Source: Monosiga brevicollis MX1
Taxonomy: Eukaryota; Opisthokonta; Choanoflagellata; Craspedida; Salpingoecidae
Assembly (NCBI RefSeq): GCF_000002865.3
Contig: NW_001865041.1
Coordinates: 1,704,979-1,747,055, forward strand
Direction: 5' to 3'
DNA: 42,077 bases
The position numbers were made by a program, and so were the translations under genes. The notes under the pieces were generated by a model. The model searched no databases and had not been told where the DNA came from. It saw only the letters and a program-made list of their open reading frames with translations. This document shows, in pieces, positions 7,828 to 15,398 of this stretch. How positions within the stretch are numbered: position 1 is the stretch's first letter; every line of letters begins with the position of its first letter.

Positions 7828-8109
7828 ATGGATCAATATTACTACAATTTGAAGAGACAAATGGATGCAATGGCTGCCCCCAACCAGTTCACACAAAACG
7901 CCTGCGGCTGTCAATGCGGGGGAATATGCCAGTATGTCCCTGGTGAATTTAAGAAGGCATTGGAGAAGAGTGTGGATCCGGCTATATTGTTATTGGTTCT
8001 AGGACAGGCTTATGTCATGACAGAGGCACAAAGGAGGGAGCGAAACCAGTTTGCCTATATGGCTTTAGGTAGTTTTATGAATCTGGTGATCTACAATCTG
8101 AGCAATTAG
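7828..8109 (+). CDS. Cys-cluster membrane protein, 93 aa
   Basis: Residues 26-34 read CGCQCGGIC, a tight four-cysteine cluster. Two hydrophobic segments follow (about 50-65 and 77-90). A polar N-terminus and C-terminal membrane segments suggest a small virion membrane protein. The Cys cluster recalls the Cys/Gly modules of the 192-aa protein. No family recognised. Confidence 0.65.
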   Translation: MDQYYYNLKRQMDAMAAPNQFTQNACGCQCGGICQYVPGEFKKALEKSVDPAILLLVLGQAYVMTEAQRRERNQFAYMALGSFMNLVIYNLSN

Positions 8110-8132
8110 AGTTGCTGAATGCATTATAGTAT

Positions 8133-8684
8133 ATGCCAGGACTATTTTTGTCAGATATCTACTACAACTTCATGATGCTTACAGGCGATCCTTTAGGAAT
8201 GATCAGCACTGAACAGCATGCCCTTGGTGAACCCTATGCTCTCAACTTCATAGACGGCACAGAGGTTTGGACACACCAAGCAGATCCTGAAACCGCCTTA
8301 ACTGAACACGGTGAATTATGGGACAAGGACAAGTACCCCCAGATTGCCCCTTCAATAAGTGCGTACGAGGCTGGCGAGCATATTTGGGCTGCGGAATTCA
8401 CCCAGGAACAATACGAGAAAAGTATGCAGGAGGGCGCGCTGCTTGGCTTGTCCTTTTTACCCTGGAGCACCCGTGTACTAGCCGGTAGTGGCAACAGCAA
8501 GGGACGTTATTTTGGACGTGCCGATTACCATTGGAGAAACAGTGGTGACCTCACCTATGCCCTTGCCTTCAATGAATGGAGCGGTCAGCTCTTGACCATG
8601 AAACTGCAAACTATGGCAATTCTGACAGCGGTTTCAGTAGGAGGCTACTACGGAGGCAAATATCTTTACAATAAATATGGTTAA
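8133..8684 (+). CDS. Hypothetical protein with C-terminal membrane anchor, 183 aa
   Basis: A mostly soluble, aromatic-rich protein with one hydrophobic segment near the C-terminus (about 155-172, MAILTAVSVGGYYGGKYLY). The start ATG follows TTATAGTAT. A stem-loop follows the stop. It is convergent with the capsid gene. A minor capsid or membrane-linked virion role is inference; no named family recognised. Confidence 0.65.
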   Translation: MPGLFLSDIYYNFMMLTGDPLGMISTEQHALGEPYALNFIDGTEVWTHQADPETALTEHGELWDKDKYPQIAPSISAYEAGEHIWAAEFTQEQYEKSMQEGALLGLSFLPWSTRVLAGSGNSKGRYFGRADYHWRNSGDLTYALAFNEWSGQLLTMKLQTMAILTAVSVGGYYGGKYLYNKYG

Positions 8685-8695
8685 AATTTAATTGA

Positions 8696-8726
8696 TAATA
8701 ATAAATCATCAAATGGTTTATTATTA
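8696..8726. terminator. Hairpin between convergent genes
   Basis: A perfect 10-bp stem (8696-8705 with 8717-8726) with an 11-nt loop lies between the stop of the 183-aa gene and the stop of the capsid gene. It could end transcripts from both directions. The loop sequence AATCATCAAATGG recurs just before the gene at 14743. Confidence 0.6.
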
Positions 8727-8745
8727 ACACACTAAGCTAATTTAA

Positions 8746-9975
8746 TTATTGAACAATGAGTTGTCCGCCTTGGACGCGGCAGTGCTTATAGCACATGGCT
8801 ACAACGGTGCAGTTATAGTTTCCAGTCGCCTGGGCAGTAATACGTAGTTTCATGTTACGAACCAGAGGCTGGGCACCGGACATAACACCTTCGCGGTAAT
8901 CGGCTTGGGGGTCGGTGGCTGGGCAGTAGACCAGATAGAGACCGTGGCTTTGGCTGGCGGTGTTATTAAAGTTATCGGGATAGTTGATAGCCAGCAGCTC
9001 AGGAGCCTTCCATTGGATGCCGTTGGTCAGGTTGTGCCCGGATTCGTCCTCCAACCAGATGCGGTCAATAACATCACTCAACATGGTATCACGGTTGGCA
9101 CCAGCTAGGTTGGTGTTGCGGACAAAAACCCACATGTGGGAGCACAGGTCATCCGGGCTAAAGTTGTTGAGCACCCAGGTGGTGGTAGACCCGTCGGTCA
9201 AGCTCAGGGTCTTTTCCTCGTGCTTGGGCTCTAGGAAACGCCAGTCCAGGTTGGGTTTGGAGATCTGCTGCAGGGCGCTGTCATCACCCCGGATTTCCCG
9301 AAGCATGAATTTAAACTCCTTAAGGGCTATGTTACCTGTATTTAGCACGTTGCTAGCCACTTGGGAATAAAACCGGAGCGTAACTTGCTCGTCACACGTA
9401 GCCAAGGGAATGCCGCATTGAGTCAGCAATGAGGTGATGGGGATGCGAATAGTGGGACTGTCCGACAAGGCGCCGAAAACAGCGGTGGAATCCACGGCAT
9501 AGTTAGCAGCGTCATACACCTTAGCCTCTTGATGGCGTTCGTGTTCCCAGGGATCTTTGTAAATTACGGCATCCATCCACTGCTCCAAATCAGTAACGGT
9601 TTGCTTAATTTCATTGCCGACCCGGATGTCGATACGCGAAAACAAATTGCTGGGCATGCTATTAAAGTTGTCACCAGCCATGTCATTGTTGGTCAAAACC
9701 AGATGAAGATCGGTCTGGTTAACGTAGTGGATGTGCTTGGGCAGGTCCACATCGATATACTGGTTGACACTGTTGAAAAAGGTAGCTGGTGGAGCTACCT
9801 TGGGTTGTAATTCGTGAATAACGTGCCTTAAGCTGCCGGCAGTGACGGCATGTTCAGGTCTCTTGAAGCGATACAAACCATTAAAAACGGGGGTCACATT
9901 TTTCTCGAGATCCACTAACGACTTAAGGTGGGGAAAGTGAAGACGACTGTTTCCTTGTCTTTCTGAGACACTCAT
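8746..9975 (-). CDS. Major capsid protein (jelly-roll), 409 aa
   Basis: A beta-rich protein with the look of polinton/PLV and NCLDV capsid proteins: a non-polar N-terminus, then strands such as YIDVDLPKHIHYV and LHLVLTNN, a LFSRIDIRVGNEIKQTV segment typical of the first jelly-roll, an IRIPITSLLTQC strand, and a second beta-rich half ending NYNCTVVAMCYKHCRVQGG. There is no signal peptide or membrane segment. At 409 residues it is shorter than most virophage and PLV capsid proteins (about 500-600) and nearer NCLDV size. The assignment rests on fold-like features and on the packaging ATPase nearby. The AATAT motif abuts ATG 9975. A structure prediction should show two jelly-rolls. Confidence 0.7.
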   Translation of the reverse strand: MSVSERQGNSRLHFPHLKSLVDLEKNVTPVFNGLYRFKRPEHAVTAGSLRHVIHELQPKVAPPATFFNSVNQYIDVDLPKHIHYVNQTDLHLVLTNNDMAGDNFNSMPSNLFSRIDIRVGNEIKQTVTDLEQWMDAVIYKDPWEHERHQEAKVYDAANYAVDSTAVFGALSDSPTIRIPITSLLTQCGIPLATCDEQVTLRFYSQVASNVLNTGNIALKEFKFMLREIRGDDSALQQISKPNLDWRFLEPKHEEKTLSLTDGSTTTWVLNNFSPDDLCSHMWVFVRNTNLAGANRDTMLSDVIDRIWLEDESGHNLTNGIQWKAPELLAINYPDNFNNTASQSHGLYLVYCPATDPQADYREGVMSGAQPLVRNMKLRITAQATGNYNCTVVAMCYKHCRVQGGQLIVQ

Positions 9976-9992
9976 ATATTCTTAACAAATAT

Positions 9993-10028
9993 GAATGCCT
10001 CGAGCACATTGAATGCCTAGAGCACATT
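9993..10028. repeat. Two 18-bp tandem repeats
   Basis: Two copies of GAATGCCTCGAGCACATT, differing at one base, lie back to back between the capsid gene start and the end of the 149-aa gene. They could be an upstream element of the capsid promoter. Confidence 0.7.
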
Positions 10029-10042
10029 GAAAATTAAATTAC

Positions 10043-10492
10043 TTAAGCCTCAAATCGTTTAGCCACGCGATTGCGGCGACGCTTGTCAAGAAGGAAATTG
10101 GTTACCTTAGAACTTAATTCCCAGATGGATTCGGTTTCGAACTCGGCAAACATTTGCTTTAAATCAGCTTCATTAAGCTTATTGATTTTGACAATGACAG
10201 CGCGACGGGCTTGTTCAAACTCACTGCGTTTGGGCAGTAATTCAGTGATTTTTACGGTTTTCTTTTCAACCGTGCCATCTGCCTTTATTTCTGTCATCTC
10301 AACTGAAGTGGGGTCACCGGGATCTCTAACGCGGGCTTCTGTTTCCAAGGTTTCTAGATACATTTTGTAAGCTTTCATCTCGTCGTATTCGGTATAAGCC
10401 GCCGCAATATCCTTAGCCCTTCGATCCATTTGGAGATCGGCATTATCATAGCGATTGTCAAAGTCCTTGTTGAGTTTTGGATCACTTGCCAT
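10043..10492 (-). CDS. Charged helical protein, 149 aa
   Basis: Almost entirely K/R/D/E/A-rich and predicted alpha-helical, with a basic C-terminus (LDKRRRNRVAKRF). It fits a scaffold or DNA-associated core protein. It lies directly upstream of the capsid gene on the same strand and has a TATAGTAT-type start motif (ATAATAGTATATGG). No family recognised. Confidence 0.65.
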   Translation of the reverse strand: MASDPKLNKDFDNRYDNADLQMDRRAKDIAAAYTEYDEMKAYKMYLETLETEARVRDPGDPTSVEMTEIKADGTVEKKTVKITELLPKRSEFEQARRAVIVKINKLNEADLKQMFAEFETESIWELSSKVTNFLLDKRRRNRVAKRFEA

Positions 10493-10535
10493 ATACTATT
10501 ATGTTTCATAAACTCATTCAAATTCCAGAAATGCC

Positions 10536-10994
10536 TTATTCCATGAGCTTCTCTATAGGCAATACTGTCAGCTTAGCTGCCAAGTTGTAACCTGCACCCT
10601 CTAAAAACCCATTTTCAAAAGTATACGTGTGAACCGGGGGGACTGTGCGGACTCGACCGGTGGGGCGTAGGGCAGTGGGTTGCACCTGCTGGAAACCCTG
10701 TTCCACAAAACTAATGGCATTAAGACTGTCAGTGTCGATAAATTGATGCTTGATAGCACCGTTAATTGCGCCGTGAAACAGGGGTTCTATCCAGGTAGCC
10801 AAGGGCGTGGTATAGGGCACTAGAAACTCGACCGTTACCACAGCTGACACTAACTTAGCAAACATGTTGGTGGCGACGTCAATTAACACATGTGGATTAT
10901 CGGGTAGGTATTCGTCGTATAAAACATCTTTACCTAGGACATAGAGACCCACCAGGGCTGGTTGTACCAGATAGTCAATCATGAATGTGCTCAT
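10536..10994 (-). CDS. Hypothetical protein with hydrophobic N-terminal half, 152 aa
   Basis: The first 75 residues contain two or three hydrophobic segments (LVQPALVGLYVLG; LVSAVVTVEFLVPY), then a more polar C-terminal half. It may associate with the virion membrane. No family recognised. It shares a 12-bp promoter with the divergent 92-aa gene. Confidence 0.6.
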   Translation of the reverse strand: MSTFMIDYLVQPALVGLYVLGKDVLYDEYLPDNPHVLIDVATNMFAKLVSAVVTVEFLVPYTTPLATWIEPLFHGAINGAIKHQFIDTDSLNAISFVEQGFQQVQPTALRPTGRVRTVPPVHTYTFENGFLEGAGYNLAAKLTVLPIEKLME

Positions 10995-11006
10995 ATAATA
11001 TATAGC
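10995..11006. promoter_or_regulatory. 12-bp divergent promoter
   Basis: ATAATATATAGC separates the start codons of the 152-aa gene (minus) and the 92-aa gene (plus). It is the mirror version of the layout at 3391-3403. Confidence 0.6.
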
Positions 11007-11285
11007 ATGTTCAGGGCTTTAAAAAATCTTTTCAAATGCCGATGGGAAGGTAACCAAGTAACTATCTCTAGTAGCTGCTGTCGTAGTCAACGCGTCACCT
11101 TGACTTTTCACAATGTGGACGAAACAACGGCTGAAATTGTGCGTGCTTTGATCGCCACTCAGCGGGGAACATTGGCTCTAACTCAATCCAATGGTCATCT
11201 AGTTCTGACCGACGAGCACCCACTGGCAATTCCGGTCGAACCGCCCAAACCCACATCAGATAACGAGAGTCCGTCTCAGCAATAA
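11007..11285 (+). CDS. Hypothetical protein, 92 aa, overlapping the VLTF3-like gene
   Basis: ATG 11007 is chosen over upstream in-frame triplets because it follows the TATATAGC start motif and those triplets lie inside the opposite gene. The N-terminus is basic with Cys (FKCRW, CCR), the middle beta-like, and the tail Pro/Ser/Gln-rich. The last 191 bp overlap the 3' end of the VLTF3-like gene on the other strand. No family recognised. Confidence 0.55.
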   Translation: MFRALKNLFKCRWEGNQVTISSSCCRSQRVTLTFHNVDETTAEIVRALIATQRGTLALTQSNGHLVLTDEHPLAIPVEPPKPTSDNESPSQQ

Positions 11286-11700
11286 TTTTAGCCAAACGAT
11301 ACAAAGTATATTTGTTACCAAAAAGATTACGCTGCCTGCCCGCTGGCTTGCCCCTTTTCATGAAACGGGTTCTGAAATTTTGAATACACTTGGCGTAGGC
11401 ATCCATAAAACGAATATAAGCTTGTCGGATAGGCTGGTACTCGGGTAGCTCAGGAAATCGGCATTGCCAACTCTCTAAATGTTTAACAAAATTCTTAACC
11501 GAGGAATATTGATTGTTGTAACACTGCATATCTACAGGGAATTCTGTCACCATTTCTTGATAGGGAAAATAATCCCGGCATTCATGGCAATAGATCCATC
11601 CATTAATGTCGTCAATGTCGCTACATTTATCGTGAAGACATTCCACTATCGGTGCGGGTTTCCGGAGCAAGGTGGATAAGCGTTCATAGTGAATTTCCAT
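11095..11700 (-). CDS. VLTF3-like late transcription factor, 201 aa
   Basis: The N-terminus has paired cysteines (C21, C26, C38, C41) around a short linker ending GWIYCHECRDYF, as expected for the zinc-binding part of poxvirus VLTF3 (A2-like) proteins. Residues about 81-120 hold PIRQAYIRFMDAYAKC, and about 125-140 FGNKYTLYRLAKII, resembling the family's conserved helical core. A late W-bearing motif (DDHWIELEPMFPAEW) matches its C-terminal conserved stretch. VLTF3 activates late genes in NCLDVs and is found in some PLVs. If right, it may act at the TATA-like late starts seen throughout the element. The family call is from pattern memory and needs profile confirmation. Confidence 0.6.
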   Translation of the reverse strand: MEIHYERLSTLLRKPAPIVECLHDKCSDIDDINGWIYCHECRDYFPYQEMVTEFPVDMQCYNNQYSSVKNFVKHLESWQCRFPELPEYQPIRQAYIRFMDAYAKCIQNFRTRFMKRGKPAGRQRNLFGNKYTLYRLAKIIAETDSRYLMWVWAVRPELPVGARRSELDDHWIELEPMFPAEWRSKHAQFQPLFRPHCEKSR

Positions 11701-11723
11701 ATAATAACTTTTCTATGGAAATT
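11692..11723. promoter_or_regulatory. Start-codon hairpin of the VLTF3-like gene
   Basis: AATTTCCATA (11692-11701) pairs with TATGGAAATT (11714-11723) around a 12-nt loop. The first arm contains the start codon. The preceding gene's stop lies 12 bp further, so the hairpin may also mark that transcript's 3' end. Confidence 0.55.
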
Positions 11724-11734
11724 TATTTTTAAGT

Positions 11735-12100
11735 CTAATCGCACTCAAAGCGGAGCACCATAAAGCTATCGCTTTGCAAAGCCAGACCCCCGATCCCCTC
11801 AACTTCCACATTTAATCGTTCTAAAGGCTCATTGGGAGCACCGTTGATAATGACTTGCTGGGGAGGATGCGTGGAATCATCGTCCGTGACGAAAAATGAG
11901 ACCGCCTCTTGAGTTGGATCGCCATCACCGGTCAGGACACAAGCCCTGGTAATCTTGTCGATACATACCTTCACTGCTACGGCACTGGATTCCGCAGTGG
12001 ATTTCAGGTTGGTGCTCTCCAGATAACACCTGTTCCATATTAGCGAACCCGGCAATTCCGCCGTAAAACTGGAACTTGAAACGTGTAGGAATACGATCAT
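11735..12100 (-). CDS. Beta-rich hypothetical protein, 121 aa (possible penton/minor capsid)
   Basis: Regular alternating hydrophobic strands with no helix-like stretches, closing with a SFMVLRFECD strand, give the look of a single small jelly-roll. Minor capsid (penton) proteins of PLVs are single jelly-rolls but usually larger, so this is a weak inference. Start ATG 12100. The upstream gene's TAA is only three bases away (TAATATATG), so the promoter motif overlaps that gene's stop codon. Confidence 0.5.
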   Translation of the reverse strand: MIVFLHVSSSSFTAELPGSLIWNRCYLESTNLKSTAESSAVAVKVCIDKITRACVLTGDGDPTQEAVSFFVTDDDSTHPPQQVIINGAPNEPLERLNVEVEGIGGLALQSDSFMVLRFECD

Positions 12101-12103
12101 ATA

Positions 12104-12568
12104 TTAATTACCTTTATTATTATTCTTGCTGAAATAATAGTTGGCAGCATAACCTGTCACGGCACCCACCAAGGCTTCGACACCGTTGTTTTGATTAAAT
12201 TGTTGGAGGTTGCCGCTCATGCCAGTTAGCAAATAATAACCCCCAGCAAAGGCAATATTATCGACATGCTCTGAACCCACGGCTAGACCTACGTTGATAC
12301 CAAAGATTTGAGCCAGGGCAGCGTAAACCGCCTTGAGCCCAAGCTTGGCTACTTCGTCGGTGCCATGGTAATAGGCTGTAGCGCAAGTAGCCAGGACAGT
12401 CAGTGCTAGGCTGTAGCCGATATTGGGTCGTGTTAGGATATCCTCTTGATCCTTAAACACCTGCTCAATATCACTCTGTAATTTGCCAGCATCCGCGATC
12501 AAGTTTTGCTTCATAACTAGCATGGAACCTGAGTTTTGACCTACGACACTCGTTTTGTGTGCTTTCAT
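12104..12568 (-). CDS. Membrane protein, 154 aa
   Basis: The N-terminus is polar. Hydrophobic Ala/Gly-rich helices follow at about 52-68, 80-100 and 108-120, with a further segment at 128-143 and a polar tail. Three or four weak membrane spans suggest a virion or host membrane protein. No family recognised. The start follows GGTAT and lies near a CCTTAAGG palindrome. Confidence 0.6.
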   Translation of the reverse strand: MKAHKTSVVGQNSGSMLVMKQNLIADAGKLQSDIEQVFKDQEDILTRPNIGYSLALTVLATCATAYYHGTDEVAKLGLKAVYAALAQIFGINVGLAVGSEHVDNIAFAGGYYLLTGMSGNLQQFNQNNGVEALVGAVTGYAANYYFSKNNNKGN

Positions 12569-12583
12569 ATACCTTAAGGAACT

Positions 12584-12916
12584 TTACTTATTTTCCATAG
12601 CCATGATCTTTGCTAAATGTTCCTCATACGTCAATTGTTTTGGCTCTTCGTCACTAGGAGCTTCGCCTACCAAATACTCAATGAAAAATGCTAAATAGCG
12701 CTTGAACTTGCCCTTGTGTTCATCATCAAAATCCAGTTTCTTTTGCATTTCGCCCACTACCATATCCAAATTGTGGCGCTGTGGGATTAAAAGCACATAA
12801 GCAAGACCCTGCATCTTCAACCAGCTTATGTTTTCATATTCCTTAATAGTCTCGCCATTCCGAGACACCTCTTTTACAAACCTCTTAAAATTGTCCAGTT
12901 TTTCATTGACGTCCAT
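12584..12916 (-). CDS. Hypothetical soluble protein, 110 aa
   Basis: Charged, helical and soluble, with Lys, Glu and Asp throughout. No motif recognised. It shares a 9-bp promoter with the divergent 387-aa gene, which argues that it is a real gene expressed at the same time. Confidence 0.65.
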   Translation of the reverse strand: MDVNEKLDNFKRFVKEVSRNGETIKEYENISWLKMQGLAYVLLIPQRHNLDMVVGEMQKKLDFDDEHKGKFKRYLAFFIEYLVGEAPSDEEPKQLTYEEHLAKIMAMENK

Positions 12917-12925
12917 ATATTATAT
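12917..12925. promoter_or_regulatory. 9-bp divergent promoter (ATATTATAT)
   Basis: Identical to 5991-5999. It is the only sequence between the two start codons of the 110-aa (minus) and 387-aa (plus) genes. Confidence 0.75.
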
Positions 12926-14089
12926 ATGCCTAAAAACTCTCAAGAATATGCTCAGGCTCTCCAGGACTACCAATCGGGAAAACCCCTAAAAGACATACTT
13001 GCCGAAAATCCCGGAATCAAAAGATCCACATTTTATACCTACAAAAAACAAAATCTAAACCCGGAATCGGTGGAGGAACCCCAGCCAAAACCAATTTCTA
13101 AGCAAACCGTCACTGTGACCAAGAAACAGCCCGAGCAAGTAACTCAGGAAATTCCCATCAATTACTCCCAACCGGAAAATGTCGGAACTGCTCCGGCAAT
13201 CCAGGACGACTTTTTGGCGGGGGAGAGACCCGAACTGTTCATGGACGTGGGAGCCGATGCTCGAAAGGAAAGTATGTTAGGATCCTTAATGTCAAAATCC
13301 AGCGGAGGAAAAGCTGCCATGGTGGACGAATTATTTGGCGACATAGATCTGTTTCAGCCCAAGACCTTAGCACAACCACCCGTATCCAAACCACAACAAG
13401 ACCCAGTGGTCAAAGGCAGCACCATCTTGGGACACGGCAAGTCTTGGTGGACTAAAATGCCCAAACTCAAGAAGGAAAAGACACCGGAACAAGAACGCGA
13501 TGAACAGCAAATGGTCACCGTACAAAAAATTAGGCTGTACTTAATGCATTTCCCTCAACTGGAACAACTCCATATTATTCCTAAAAAGAAAACCAAAGGT
13601 CATGAGGGCGAACCCGACACTGAAAAGTGGCTTGTTAGTCTTTACACCAAAAACCAGACTGATCTGGATAAAATGCTAGACTTTATACAATTCCATGTCC
13701 GCAACAGCATCAATGAACAAACCAGTATGAAGTTAGCCAATAACGTGGTTACCACCGGCAGTAAAGTTATCGAGCACATCCTCGTTGCCTTGGGTCTCAA
13801 AGTACAAGGGCTAACCAAAACCCTGATGGAGGATGAGGACGTCAAGCGCTGCATCAAAGAGATTATCATCGAAAACGGCGTCAACACATTAAACTATGGA
13901 CCAAAAGCCGATCTGGGTCTCAAACTGGTCATGAAGATTGTGCAAACCGATAGCCAAAATCGCATAGAGGAAACCGTCAAGCAAAAGGCACTGGAAAAGG
14001 CACTGGAAATACAAAAGCAAAAGGCACAAGAAAAGGAGAAACCTAAGCCAGTGCCCCAGGAGCTAGCTGACAAGTACGATGACTTATAA
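12926..14089 (+). CDS. Large charged viral protein, 387 aa
   Basis: Residues 1-42 resemble a small helix-turn-helix (repeated helices ending IKRSTFYTYKKQN). A Pro/Gln/Val-rich disordered linker follows to about 190. A folded helical domain lies at about 195-350, and the C-terminal 35 residues are a Lys/Gln/Glu helix. A DNA-binding or core role is plausible. I do not recognise the family with confidence. The last 45 bases of the gene and 3 bases beyond recur exactly at 15351-15398. Confidence 0.75.
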   Translation: MPKNSQEYAQALQDYQSGKPLKDILAENPGIKRSTFYTYKKQNLNPESVEEPQPKPISKQTVTVTKKQPEQVTQEIPINYSQPENVGTAPAIQDDFLAGERPELFMDVGADARKESMLGSLMSKSSGGKAAMVDELFGDIDLFQPKTLAQPPVSKPQQDPVVKGSTILGHGKSWWTKMPKLKKEKTPEQERDEQQMVTVQKIRLYLMHFPQLEQLHIIPKKKTKGHEGEPDTEKWLVSLYTKNQTDLDKMLDFIQFHVRNSINEQTSMKLANNVVTTGSKVIEHILVALGLKVQGLTKTLMEDEDVKRCIKEIIIENGVNTLNYGPKADLGLKLVMKIVQTDSQNRIEETVKQKALEKALEIQKQKAQEKEKPKPVPQELADKYDDL

Positions 14090-14092
14090 AAA
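14045..14092 (+). repeat. 48-bp direct repeat, copy 1
   Basis: Covers the last 15 codons of the 387-aa gene and the following A bases. It is identical over 48 bp to 15351-15398, 1306 bp downstream. The two copies bracket the second MORN-like gene and the 156-aa gene. Confidence 0.95.
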
Positions 14093-14116
14093 AAAATGTT
14101 AATAATAAATATAGTA

Positions 14117-14725
14117 ATGAGTGGACAAATGACAGAACGTGAAATCAAAAAAGATGGCAAGGTCGAACGTATTGAATTGTTAGGTAGAGGGGGTAGGTTA
14201 CATAGTTTTGCTGATAAACCTGCGCTAACCGTTTATAATAGTAACGGTAGCGTTGATTGTCTTATTTGGTATCAGGATGGAACCATTGCGAGGCACAGCA
14301 AGGAACCTAATTTTATTTCTTATCATAAGAATGGTAGTGTGAAAGAGAAAAACTGGAATGCATATGATAAGGAAAATGAGGAATACAGTGACAATATAAA
14401 CATAGAGCGATACAATAAAAATGGAGTCCTGACTTATTGCAAGAAATACTCTAATAAAGATTCATTTGAAGAGACATCATGGGACAGTAATGGTGTGATA
14501 CAGTCATTTTGCAGGGATGATTATGGAGAATTTGAAGTCTCATATAAAGGGGGTAAAATCAATTATATCTCAGGATATCTCGATGAGTACTATTTTTCTA
14601 GGGAAGGAAAGATATATTTCAATGTGGACGATGTGCGGTCCAGTCGTGTGTATGCAGACTTTGAATTGCCCCTTGAATATCTATCACAAGAGTGGGTAGA
14701 GAATACTGAACGTGAAGAAAATTGA
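14117..14725 (+). CDS. MORN/YwqK-like repeat protein 2, 202 aa
   Basis: Repeats of the form HSFADKPALTVYNSNGSVDCL then WYQDGT (about residues 28-60) and later YNKNG/WDSNG units match the gene at 3659-4270. The C-terminal W-V-E-N-T-E matches that gene's W-V-D-N-T-E. ATG 14117 follows AATATAGTA; 14096 and 14129 are in-frame alternatives, and the paralogue's start aligns best with 14129. The gene lies inside the interval bounded by the 48-bp repeats, so it may have arrived as part of a duplicated or inserted cassette. Confidence 0.75.
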   Translation: MSGQMTEREIKKDGKVERIELLGRGGRLHSFADKPALTVYNSNGSVDCLIWYQDGTIARHSKEPNFISYHKNGSVKEKNWNAYDKENEEYSDNINIERYNKNGVLTYCKKYSNKDSFEETSWDSNGVIQSFCRDDYGEFEVSYKGGKINYISGYLDEYYFSREGKIYFNVDDVRSSRVYADFELPLEYLSQEWVENTEREEN

Positions 14726-14742
14726 TCATATTAAATCATCAA

Positions 14743-15213
14743 ATGGATGAAGTAGAGTTATTGAATCGTGTACTGGGATATTTGGAGGATATCTCCCAAT
14801 CACATATGTCACCTGATGTTGAGCTGTTATCTATTAAGGAACAGCTGAGGGATCGGTTTGACGCATTGGCAAGAAGTTTAGTATCAAGGTTTCCACTAAA
14901 TACTGATGTAGATATGATAGATCGTATATTGAATCATCTGGAGGAGCATATCCAATCACCTGAATTCAATGGTGATATTATGGATTTTATGGAAGTAACG
15001 GAAGTGCTCAACAATAGGTTTGATCGAATGAGCGACCAATGGATGCAAGTCGAAGAAGATATTGCCAATGATTCCGGAGTAGAGGATGACATTATTTGCA
15101 TGGCATGTGGTGGTGATGTGGATCTGGATTATGTGTTACAGGCGAAAGAGGACTGGGATGCATCTGGTAATATCCCTGCGGATTACGAGGCATTGTGCCA
15201 AACATGTTCTTAA
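14743..15213 (+). CDS. Internally duplicated protein with C-terminal zinc ribbon, 156 aa
   Basis: Two similar helical halves (ELLNRVLGYLEDISQS... and DMIDRILNHLEEHIQS..., each followed by an L..RFD motif) show an internal duplication of about 60 residues. The C-terminus has CMACGGD and, 37 residues on, CQTC: two paired cysteines that could bind zinc. ATG 14743 is the first ATG in frame; the AAATCATCAAATGG before it matches the loop of the hairpin at 8696-8726. Family not recognised. Confidence 0.6.
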   Translation: MDEVELLNRVLGYLEDISQSHMSPDVELLSIKEQLRDRFDALARSLVSRFPLNTDVDMIDRILNHLEEHIQSPEFNGDIMDFMEVTEVLNNRFDRMSDQWMQVEEDIANDSGVEDDIICMACGGDVDLDYVLQAKEDWDASGNIPADYEALCQTCS

Positions 15214-15254
15214 TGCCCCAGACAGTTACCAATTCAGATGTATTTCACTTTGTT

Positions 15255-15347
15255 ACCAAGCTTCATTTGCCACGTTATAATTTTTACCAAACTTCATTTG
15301 TCACTTTGTAATTTTTACCAAACTTCATTTGTCACTTTGTAACTTTT
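15255..15347. repeat. Three 31-bp tandem repeats
   Basis: Units begin at 15255, 15286 and 15317 and share CCAAACTTCATTTG and CACTTTGTAA. A fourth unit begins at 15348 but turns into the second copy of the 48-bp repeat after ACC. The array follows the last viral ORF. Confidence 0.9.
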
Positions 15348-15350
15348 ACC

Positions 15351-15398
15351 AAGCCAGTGCCCCAGGAGCTAGCTGACAAGTACGATGACTTATAAAAA
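15351..15398 (+). repeat. 48-bp direct repeat, copy 2
   Basis: An exact copy of the 3' end of the 387-aa gene (14045-14092), here with no gene attached. It immediately follows the 31-bp repeat array. Confidence 0.95.
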
